NCBI GenBank assembly: GCA_012031955.1
Contig: JAAURZ010000243.1
Span: forward strand, 1 to 5,007
Origin: Bacteroidia bacterium
Lineage (GTDB): Bacteria > Bacteroidota > Bacteroidia > Cytophagales > Cyclobacteriaceae
Length of the DNA: 5,007 nt
Direction of reading: 5' to 3'
A model generated the notes under the pieces. The model ran no database searches, was not told the DNA's origin, and saw only the letters and a program-made list of their open reading frames with translations. Shown here piece after piece: positions 1 through 4,898 of the stretch; position 1 is the stretch's first letter; each line of letters opens with the position of its first letter. Made by a program: the position numbers and the translations under genes.

Positions 1-4
1 CATT

Positions 5-38
5 CAGTCCTTGACTACGGTCTCTATATAAAGGACTG
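5..38. repeat. Perfect 8-bp inverted repeat flanking the TATA-like box
   Basis: CAGTCCTT at 5-12 is the exact reverse complement of AAGGACTG at 31-38, with an 18-base spacer holding most of the TATA-like box. It could be a protein-binding site or a hairpin in a promoter, or chance. There is no U-tract after it, so it is not a bacterial terminator. Confidence 0.4.
25..34 (+). promoter_or_regulatory. TATA-box-like element
   Basis: TATATAAAGG is a near-ideal eukaryotic TATA box and does not fit the Bacteroidetes -7 consensus TAnnTTTG. It lies about 95 bases before the putative LTR end, a plausible place for a U3 promoter whose transcripts would start around 55-65. It sits partly inside an 8-bp inverted repeat (5-12 with 31-38). 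Function is inferred from motif and position only. Confidence 0.35.
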
Positions 39-129
39 GCTCACCTGCTGAACGGTAACTGACCAGTGAGCTTCCATTTCACAGACTGCATTCTGTTTTA
101 CACTTTGCATCCTGTTGTAGTCTCACATT

Positions 130-140
130 TGGTATCGCAG
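130..140 (+). other. Putative tRNA primer-binding site (initiator tRNA-Met type)
   Basis: TGGTATCGCAG would pair with a tRNA ending CTGCGATACCA. That end implies an acceptor stem with an A1:U72 pair and an A discriminator before CCA, which is characteristic of eukaryotic initiator tRNAs. The first seven bases match the common plant-type primer site TGGTATCAGAG and the remainder differs. It lies two bases after a CA dinucleotide that could end an LTR and just before the ATG at 141. A match to a real initiator tRNA of a candidate host would settle it. Confidence 0.35.
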
Positions 141-855
141 ATGACTCTGTCTTGTGCTCCGGGTTCAGCTGGCGCGATTGCCAGCGGTTCCACGAACGGT
201 TCCACTCGACCAGTGAATCGTTTCAAGCGTACCACTGCCAAGCAGCAGGCCGAGATTTCTCGGGATGAACCTGCGGGCAGCGCGCCTGTTGAACCCTCTC
301 GCTCCCACGCCTCGATCATGAAAGAGGCAGTAGCGGCTGTGAATAACAATCTTCCAATTAGTGCCCCAGATTCGGGTAGGACAGTTTCGCTGGATGTACT
401 GGCCTGTGTTACTGGGCAGTTGCCTGTTGAAGGTGGCCCTGCGGTCACCAGTGCACCAGCTGCTGACGCTGTGGACACTCTGATTAATGAGTGTCTCACT
501 GAGAATGAACTCGCTGCTGCTCAGTTTGCAGCCAATGAAATTCTCAGTGATGGGCCAACCGCTGCTGGTGCTGGCATGCTGTCTGGTCCCACACACGTTG
601 CAATGACTGAAACAGATGTTGCGATGGCGGGTGCGTACCGCCTACGTAAGCCTTCGGGCTGCTTTGACGTTTTGGCTGCCACGCCCCGCAAAGCAGCTGC
701 CGCAGGGCATGCTCAGGAGTGTTCCTTCTATGAGGGCTCTCCAAGAACACTTCAGCGTCGCTTGCGGCGAACGAATGAAAATTTGAAATGTGCGCCCCTT
801 GACACGCACACAGCGATGAAAGCTCGGTTGCGAGTTTGTGTTGTGAGACGTGGTC
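141..855 (+). CDS. Unrecognised gag-like ORF fragment, truncated by the join
   Basis: The frame is open from an ATG at 66, but the ATG at 141 is preferred because it directly follows the primer-site motif. About 238 codons lie before the likely join near 855; the frame then runs by chance through the AsmA gene to a stop at 927-929. The product begins MTLSCAPGSAG, is rich in Ala, Ser, Thr and Gly with scattered acidic residues, and turns basic near its end (SPRTLQRRLRR, then VVRRGRRHANA). I see no signal peptide, membrane segment, zinc knuckle or recognised catalytic motif, and I do not recognise the family. A Gag-like structural protein is an inference from context only. Reading frames on the opposite strand here are also long, so coding strand is not certain. 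It lacks a bacterial ribosome-binding context and its composition is unlike the neighbouring genes. Confidence 0.3.
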
Positions 856-865
856 GCAGACATGC
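844..865. other. Probable chimeric junction between foreign DNA and bacterial AsmA gene
   Basis: Left of this point is the gag-like frame; right of it is AsmA-family coding sequence in a different frame. A TGA at 844-846 is in frame with the AsmA coding sequence, and AsmA-like similarity already appears to be under way at MPLENIKLQ (starting at 868). The bacterial DNA therefore begins after 846 and at or before about 868. No target-site duplication or terminal repeat is recognisable, so an assembly or cloning chimera is more likely than transposition. The exact base cannot be fixed by eye. Confidence 0.5.
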
Positions 866-2493
866 GAATGCCACTCGAGAACATCAAATTACAGTCAACT
901 GTGAAAAGCCCTTCGGGCAAGATGGCTGAAACCGTAATTTCGGTAAGCGAATTCTCCATGACCATGGACAAAGAGCCGTTCACGGCCAGCATGGTGTTGC
1001 AGAACCTTGAGAACTACAACTGGGATGTGAACGCAACCGGCGGCGTAGATTTGGAGAAGATCACCAAGGTATTTCCTGTGGAAGGCATGACGCTGGCCGG
1101 CATCGTGAAGGCCGACATTCATACCAGGGGACAATACAGCGACCTGGAAGCTGAACGGTACGACAAGCTCCCTACCAGCGGTACGACATCGTTGAAAAAC
1201 TTCAAGTACACCACAGCCGATTTGCCGGCCGTCACGATCAGCGACGCGACGATGAGCTTTGATCCCAAGAAAATCAATTTGCAAAAATGCGACGGCACAA
1301 TTGGTCGCAGCGATTTCGCCGTCGACGGTGCAGTGTTCAACTACCTCGGCTACGCGCTTGGAAAAAATGAAACCGTGCAGGGCAACGTAAACTTCCGCTC
1401 GACCCTGCTTGACCTCAACGAATTTATGACCGACGCCGAGGCAGCCGATGACACCCAGTCGGAGGAGTCGTACGGCGTGATACCGGTGCCCGACAACATC
1501 GACTTCGTACTCAAGTCGACGATCAAAACCGCCAGAATGATGGACTACACCATCACCAACGCCACAGGCGATATCGTGGTGAAAGACGGCATAGCCAATC
1601 TCAACGGGCTTCACTTCAATATGCTGGGTGGCGCATTCACACTCAACGGTGCATACAATACCAAAGACATCAATCATCCAAAATACGACATGGCTCTCAA
1701 AATCGAGAAGCTCTCGATCAAGCAGGCAGCCAGTTCCTTTTCGCTTGTTCAAACCTATGCCCCGATCGCCGGCCTTGTCAACGGCGACTTCTCGACCGAC
1801 TTCAAACTCTCCGGCGAGTTGAAGCAGGACATGACACCAAACATGGGTACGGTAAATGCGGGCGGCCTTATAAAAATTGCCCAGGCGGCGCTCACCGAGT
1901 CCAAACTTGTATCGGGCATTACTTCACTTACGAAACTCGACGATAGCAACATGGTGACATTGAAAGACGTTGTGATGTCGGCATCCATTAAAGACGGCAG
2001 GCTGAGCGTAAAACCATTCGATGTAAAGTTTGGCAACTACAAAACCAATATCGCAGGCAGCACGGGGCTTGACGGCTCCCTTGACTACTCGCTCAAGATG
2101 GATGTACCTGCAGGCAAACTCGGGCAGGAGTTCAACAGTTTCCTGGCGCAGTATAGCGGCGGCTCCAAAGATCCGAATTCCACCGTACCATTGGTAATCG
2201 GCCTGGGCGGCAGCTACGACAGCCCGGCACCGCGCCTTGTGATGGACGAGCAAAAAGCGCAGGTGAAACAAGCGGTAACTGCGGCGGCTAAGGAAGAGGG
2301 CACAAAGGCTGTGCAGCAGGCTGTGAAAGGTACCGAAGCAGAAAAGGTAGTAGAAAGCTTGCTCGGTGGTAGCAAGAAAGACACGACCAAAACCGACTCG
2401 ACAAAGGCTGCCGCTGCGGAAGACGTGAAGAAGAAAGTGGAAGAAGAAGCGAAGAAGAAAATTCAGAATTTGCTGAAGAAGAAGAACAACTAA
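850..2493 (+). CDS. AsmA-family envelope protein, N-terminally truncated
   Basis: The readable product is at most 547 residues, from a GTG at 850 that is only the first start-like codon after an in-frame TGA, not a credible native start. Bacteroidetes AsmA-like proteins are generally much longer and begin with a membrane anchor; none is present, so several hundred N-terminal residues are missing. Visible are repeated beta-rich segments and, around residues 225-320, the pattern typical of the AsmA C-terminal domain: VVKDGIANLNGLHFNMLGG followed by an NGAY strand motif. Related strand pairs continue to about 460 (KDGRLSVKPFDVKFG; GSLDYSLKMDVP). Residues 464-547 form a hydrophilic Ala/Lys/Glu-rich, probably helical tail ending in poly-Lys, usual for this group. 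AsmA proteins are inner-membrane-anchored periplasmic proteins of the bridge-like lipid-transfer superfamily, linked to outer-membrane lipid homeostasis; the role here is inferred from family. The gene ends 11 bases from the convergent XRE gene. Confidence 0.8.
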   Translation: MVADMRMPLENIKLQSTVKSPSGKMAETVISVSEFSMTMDKEPFTASMVLQNLENYNWDVNATGGVDLEKITKVFPVEGMTLAGIVKADIHTRGQYSDLEAERYDKLPTSGTTSLKNFKYTTADLPAVTISDATMSFDPKKINLQKCDGTIGRSDFAVDGAVFNYLGYALGKNETVQGNVNFRSTLLDLNEFMTDAEAADDTQSEESYGVIPVPDNIDFVLKSTIKTARMMDYTITNATGDIVVKDGIANLNGLHFNMLGGAFTLNGAYNTKDINHPKYDMALKIEKLSIKQAASSFSLVQTYAPIAGLVNGDFSTDFKLSGELKQDMTPNMGTVNAGGLIKIAQAALTESKLVSGITSLTKLDDSNMVTLKDVVMSASIKDGRLSVKPFDVKFGNYKTNIAGSTGLDGSLDYSLKMDVPAGKLGQEFNSFLAQYSGGSKDPNSTVPLVIGLGGSYDSPAPRLVMDEQKAQVKQAVTAAAKEEGTKAVQQAVKGTEAEKVVESLLGGSKKDTTKTDSTKAAAAEDVKKKVEEEAKKKIQNLLKKKNN

Positions 2494-2504
2494 ACGCCCT
2501 GGAA

Positions 2505-2717
2505 TTACTTCGCCTTGTTGGAGACAAGCAGTTCACGGACATCAACATCCAGGGCCTCGGCAATTTCAAAAAGCGTTTCCATCGTTGGCTGCATTTGATT
2601 GGTGCACCATTTAGAAACCGTAGTCCGGTTCATGCCCAATGTTGCCGCTAGCCAATTATTGGTTCTGCCCTTTTCAGCGAGAACAACTTTGATCCTGTTG
2701 TTTGCCTTTTTCTTCAT
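2505..2717 (-). CDS. Small XRE/Cro-C1-type helix-turn-helix regulator
   Basis: A 70-residue DNA-binding protein made of almost nothing but one HTH domain. Residues 20-29 (NNWLAATLGM) form the first helix of the motif and 31-40 (RTTVSKWCTN) the recognition helix; QPTMETLFEIAEALDVDVRE at 42-61 is the usual XRE third and fourth helix region. I chose the ATG at 2717 because it gives a normal N-terminus (MKKKANNRIK) with the domain beginning at once; extending to the TTG at 2804 adds 29 unlike residues and would run into the inverted repeat. It is transcribed divergently from the SymE-like gene, with an inverted repeat between them, so it probably represses one or both. The regulatory link is inferred. 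Its 3' end converges on the AsmA gene, leaving no room for a separate terminator. Confidence 0.85.
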   Translation of the reverse strand: MKKKANNRIKVVLAEKGRTNNWLAATLGMNRTTVSKWCTNQMQPTMETLFEIAEALDVDVRELLVSNKAK

Positions 2718-2785
2718 TATAGTGGCCTTGCAGGCTGAACTTTTGGCAAAATAAGCAGAACCCCAAAAGAGGAAAGCTTCGATTT

Positions 2786-2865
2786 TTAGTCTAAAAGTAT
2801 TCAATTAAATATTTATAACTCCCATGTTTGGTGTATATAGCATATTTTGAATACTTTTAAACTAA
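2786..2865. promoter_or_regulatory. Divergent control region with 19-bp inverted repeat, likely operator
   Basis: The left arm at 2786-2804 read on the minus strand is TTGAATACTTTTAGACTAA. The right arm at 2847-2865 on the plus strand is TTGAATACTTTTAAACTAA. They match at 18 of 19 positions and are separated by 42 very AT-rich bases. Each arm faces its own gene: the right arm ends 11 bases before the SymE-like GTG, the left arm 68 bases before the XRE ATG. This is the expected layout for a regulator binding two copies of one operator and controlling both divergent genes. Perfect Bacteroidetes -33/-7 promoters (TTTG, TAnnTTTG) were not found, although TTTG occurs at 2827-2830 and a near -7 match ends at 2849. 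Binding by the XRE protein is inferred. Confidence 0.55.
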
Positions 2866-2876
2866 GTAATTTGTTA

Positions 2877-3103
2877 GTGAACAGCACCAAAGAAAAAAAA
2901 GCGCAGACTCGGCACCTGAAAGTTTACCGCAAATATTTTCAGCGCTCATATAAGGCGATAGTACTTCCGGAAATTCGTCTCTGTGGAAAATGGCTACACG
3001 ATAGTGGCTTTACCTCGGCCGTGAAGTAATAGTGCTGTACACCCAACACAAGATTATTATAACTACCCGCGGCGCGACAAATGATCAGGAGGAGATGCAA
3101 TAA
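2877..3103 (+). pseudogene. SymE-family toxin-like protein, broken by a one-base frameshift
   Basis: From the GTG at 2877 the frame encodes MNSTKEKKAQTRHLKVYRKY and continues to VLPEIRLCGKWLHDSGF, which fits the SymE toxin signature (PEI.L.GKWL...GF). It then stops at 3027-3029. The rest of the family pattern appears in the next frame from 3023: EVIVLYTQHKIIITT, ending at the TAA at 3101-3103. Adding one base in the GGCC at 3017-3020 joins both halves into a normal protein of about 75 residues. SymE proteins have an AbrB/SpoVT-like fold; Escherichia coli SymE is an SOS-induced toxin affecting RNA and translation, controlled by the antisense RNA SymR. Here the neighbour is a divergent XRE regulator instead. 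A TTG at 2847 is an alternative start but lies inside the inverted repeat. The frameshift may be a real mutation or a sequence error. Confidence 0.7.
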
Positions 3104-3137
3104 AAAAAGGTCTCGGCAAAACACGAGATCTTTTTTA
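3102..3137. terminator. Bidirectional Rho-independent terminator
   Basis: Bases 3103-3115 pair with 3124-3136 to give a 13-bp stem (six A:T pairs, then GGTCTCG with CGAGATC including one G:T pair) around an 8-base loop at 3116-3123. T-runs follow on both strands: TTTTTT at 3131-3136 on plus and the complement of the A-run 3102-3108 on minus. It begins within the SymE-like stop codon and lies 17 bases beyond the RNase G stop, so it can end both convergent transcripts. Confidence 0.85.
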
Positions 3138-3153
3138 TTTGTACTATGACGGA

Positions 3154-4704
3154 CTACGTCAACTGTATCTCTTCTCCCTCTTTGTTTACAAACTTGAATT
3201 CGGTAATGCCGAGTGATGTGTCTTTAAGGATATTGACCCAGCGCTTGTATTTGAAATACCATTTTACACGCTGCGATACAATGCCTGCTGTAAAATATGC
3301 ATGCAGGTAGGGATGCACGGCGAGCACCAGGTTCTTCTCGTTTTGTTTCACCAGCAGGTGATCGATGCTTTTCTCGATAAGATCAGAGACAAGAATCGAC
3401 GCGGTAATTTTTCCGGTACCATTGCACGTGGGGCACACTTCCTTGGTAGCAATGTTCATCTGCGGGCGCACGCGCTCGCGCGTGATTTGCATAAGGCCGA
3501 ACTTCGACAGCGGCAGCACGGTGTGCTTGGCTTTGTCGTCGGCCATCTCGTCGCGCATGGTTTGTAGACAAGCTTCTTGTTCTCGGGGTTCGCATGTCGA
3601 TAAATCGACCACGATAATACCGCCCATGTCGCGCAGGCGAAGCTGGCGTGCAATTTCGCGCGCAGCTTCCTGGTTTACCGAAACAGCTGTCGTCTCCTGG
3701 TTGTCTTCACGGTTTGATTTGTTGCCGCTGTTCACGTCGATCACGTGCAGTGCTTCGGTATGTTCAATGATCAGATAGCCGCCACCCTTCAAGCTTACTG
3801 TTTGACCGAAAGCCGACTTTATCTGCTTCTCGATACCGTAGTGCTCGAATATTTTTGCCTTGCCGGTGTACATCTTCACGATCTTCTCCTTATCGGGGGC
3901 GATGGTGCGGACGTACGTCTTCACTTCCTCCAGTATCTTTTTATCATCGACGTGAACATTGTCGAACGATTCGTTGAGGAGGTCTCGTAAGAGCGACGAC
4001 GTTTTGTTGAGCTCGCCGATGATCTTGTCGCGCGGGGCGGCTTTTGGCAGCCGGACCATGCCTTCTTCCCAAGTCTTCATCAGGTTGCGCAGGTCGCGGT
4101 CCAGTTCGGCCACTTCCTTGCTCTCGGCTACGGTGCGTATGATGACGCCAAAGTTTTCGGCTTTGATAGATTGGATCAGGCGCAGCAGACGCTTGCGTTC
4201 GTCGCTGCTGGTGATTTTTTTGGAGACGCTTACCGTCTTGGAAAAAGGAACCAAGACCAGGTATCGTCCGGCCAGGGATAGCTCACAGGAGAGTCGGGGG
4301 CCCTTCGTAGAAATTGGCTCTTTAACAATCTGCACTGGAACCAGTTGACCCTTGGTAAGCTGCTGGGCTATTTTCCCATGCTTGTCAATGTCATTCTCCA
4401 GATTGAACTTGTCGAGCTTCGTTCCATTAAATCGGTTGGCCCTTACCAGTTTCGTAAACTTTTGGAGAGAACTGAACTGAGGGCCTAGATCCAGGTAGTG
4501 CAGGAAGGCGTCTTTATCGTAACCGACATCGATGAAGGCTGCATTGAGCCCCTGGACTACTTTCTTCACAGAGCCCAGGTAAATGTCACCGACCGAAAAC
4601 TGACTGCCTTCTTCTTCCTGATGGAATTCTACAAGCGTTTTATCTTTTAGAAGGGCTATACGACATCCGTCCTGAGTCGCACTTATTATAAGTTCGTTGC
4701 TCAA
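3154..4704 (-). CDS. rng: RNase E/G family endoribonuclease (RNase G type)
   Basis: A 516-residue Mg-dependent single-strand endoribonuclease expected to process rRNA and decay mRNA in the cytoplasm. The N-terminal part (about 36-150) contains the S1 RNA-binding region (SVGDIYLGSVKKVVQGLNAAFIDVG), then the 5'-sensor/RNase H-like part. The catalytic core holds EHTEALHVIDVNS with D323 and GGIIVVD with D367, the two metal-binding Asp positions matching D303 and D346 of E. coli RNase E. The Zn-link CPTC is at 424-427. Only about 90 residues follow it, so there is no RNase E scaffold tail. The start must be TTG at 4704: an in-frame TAA lies at 4717-4719 with no ATG or GTG between, and MSNELIISATQ fits the family N-terminus. 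Residues 368-381 (LSTCEPREQEACLQ) do not fit; other frames there read FIDM and PENKKLVYK, so three missing bases are suspected at 3562-3604. It is probably cotranscribed with the 29-aa gene 58 bases upstream. Confidence 0.93.
   Translation of the reverse strand: MSNELIISATQDGCRIALLKDKTLVEFHQEEEGSQFSVGDIYLGSVKKVVQGLNAAFIDVGYDKDAFLHYLDLGPQFSSLQKFTKLVRANRFNGTKLDKFNLENDIDKHGKIAQQLTKGQLVPVQIVKEPISTKGPRLSCELSLAGRYLVLVPFSKTVSVSKKITSSDERKRLLRLIQSIKAENFGVIIRTVAESKEVAELDRDLRNLMKTWEEGMVRLPKAAPRDKIIGELNKTSSLLRDLLNESFDNVHVDDKKILEEVKTYVRTIAPDKEKIVKMYTGKAKIFEHYGIEKQIKSAFGQTVSLKGGGYLIIEHTEALHVIDVNSGNKSNREDNQETTAVSVNQEAAREIARQLRLRDMGGIIVVDLSTCEPREQEACLQTMRDEMADDKAKHTVLPLSKFGLMQITRERVRPQMNIATKEVCPTCNGTGKITASILVSDLIEKSIDHLLVKQNEKNLVLAVHPYLHAYFTAGIVSQRVKWYFKYKRWVNILKDTSLGITEFKFVNKEGEEIQLT
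3562..3604 (-). other. Suspected triple one-base deletion inside the RNase G gene
   Basis: Directly after catalytic D367 the printed frame gives LSTCEPREQEACLQ, where the family has FIDM and a charged linker. Adding one base to the T-run at 3602-3604 restores DFIDM. One more in the C-run at 3585-3588 gives R-T-PENKKLVYK. A third in the A-run just before TMRDEM (near 3566-3568) returns to the original frame. All three are minus-strand homopolymers shortened by one, and together they keep the frame, which hides the problem from ORF callers. The corrected stretch would be one residue longer than printed. The exact bases lost are inferred. Confidence 0.75.
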
Positions 4705-4740
4705 AACGCAAAATGGTTAGTGTGTAAAGTCGTTTAGCAT

Positions 4741-4754
4741 GCAGGCGTACCTGC
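4741..4754. repeat. Small stem-loop in the spacer between the 29-aa gene and RNase G
   Basis: GCAGG at 4741-4745 pairs with CCTGC at 4750-4754 around CGTA. On the minus strand it lies 8 bases after the stop of the small basic gene and about 36 bases before the RNase G start. There is no U-tract, so it is not a terminator. It could be an RNA processing or stability element, but a 5-bp stem may be chance. Confidence 0.3.
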
Positions 4755-4762
4755 CAGAAGGA

Positions 4763-4852
4763 TTACTTCTTCTTGTGTCTGTTTTTTCTGAGACGCTTCT
4801 TACGCTTGTGAGTTGCCATTTTGTGCTTCTTTCTTTTCTTACCGCTAGGCAT
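4763..4852 (-). CDS. 29-residue Lys/Arg-rich protein, probably ribosomal
   Basis: The ATG at 4852 opens a 29-codon frame ending in TAA at 4763-4765. The product starts MPSGKKRKKHKMATHKRKKR and ends NRHKKK. Over half the residues are Lys, Arg or His and there are no acidic residues, as expected for a tiny rRNA-binding protein. I recognise this kind of sequence as a conserved small protein of Bacteroidetes, often left unannotated because of its size. A novel Bacteroidetes ribosomal protein, bL38, was described from the Flavobacterium johnsoniae ribosome; whether this is that protein I cannot confirm from memory. The leader on the minus strand is A-rich (AAAAAAACCAAAGC before the start) without a Shine-Dalgarno site, usual for this phylum. 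It lies between a TPR-protein gene and RNase G on the same strand, probably in one operon linked to RNA metabolism. Confidence 0.85.
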   Translation of the reverse strand: MPSGKKRKKHKMATHKRKKRLRKNRHKKK

Positions 4853-4869
4853 AATGCTTTGGTTTTTTT

Positions 4870-4883
4870 ACCCACGAGTGGGT
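4870..4883. repeat. Short hairpin in the leader of the 29-aa gene
   Basis: ACCCAC at 4870-4875 and GTGGGT at 4878-4883 are inverted repeats, realistically a 5-bp stem with a CGAG (plus) or CTCG (minus) loop. On the minus strand it is followed by an A-run and then the start of the basic-protein gene, so it cannot be an intrinsic terminator for the upstream TPR gene. It may be a leader structure for translational control, but this is only suggested by position. Confidence 0.35.
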
Positions 4884-4898
4884 GTCTTGTTGAATAAA

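Larger units (their letters stand above)
1..855 (+). mobile_element. LTR-retrotransposon-like fragment (end of 5' LTR plus start of gag-like region)
   Basis: This stretch does not resemble the bacterial genes to its right. Seen directly: a TATATAAAGG box at 25-34, about 90 bases without clear coding, the sequence CTCACA ending at 127, a two-base gap, then TGGTATCGCAG at 130-140 and an ATG at 141 opening a reading frame that stays open to the join. In eukaryotic LTR elements the 5' LTR ends in CA and is followed by a primer-binding site starting TGGTA, complementary to the 3' end of initiator tRNA-Met; the plant version is TGGTATCAGAG. The order TATA box, LTR end, primer site, gag ORF is matched here. 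Inference: the 3' part of a 5' LTR plus a gag-like start, of eukaryotic and perhaps oomycete character. No second LTR, protease or reverse transcriptase lies in the window, so this stays tentative. The right border is uncertain to about 10-15 bases. Confidence 0.4.

Noticed and set aside
66..140. Upstream ATG/GTG start for the gag-like ORF at about 66
   Set aside because: It would place coding sequence across the putative LTR end and primer site; the ATG at 141 directly after them is more consistent, although the choice depends on the LTR reading.
98..596. Two overlapping minus-strand open frames in the left segment
   Set aside because: They overlap each other and the better-placed plus-strand frame and show no family resemblance. 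Coding on this strand is not excluded but has no support.
895..1752. 285-codon open frame on the minus strand
   Set aside because: It lies wholly opposite the well-supported AsmA coding sequence, has a Cys/His/Val-rich odd composition and no recognisable motif; a mirror-frame shadow.
2718..2804. 29-residue N-terminal extension of the XRE regulator from a TTG
   Set aside because: The extension is unlike the family and begins inside the inverted repeat; the ATG at 2717 gives a standard compact HTH protein.
3301..4348. Several plus-strand open frames of about 80-140 codons opposite RNase G
   Set aside because: All are antisense to a clear conserved enzyme and lack protein-like motifs.
4863..4883. 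Hairpin plus T-run near the TPR gene end as an intrinsic terminator
   Set aside because: The T-run precedes the stem on the plus strand and is an A-run after the stem on the minus strand, so the order is wrong for termination in either direction.
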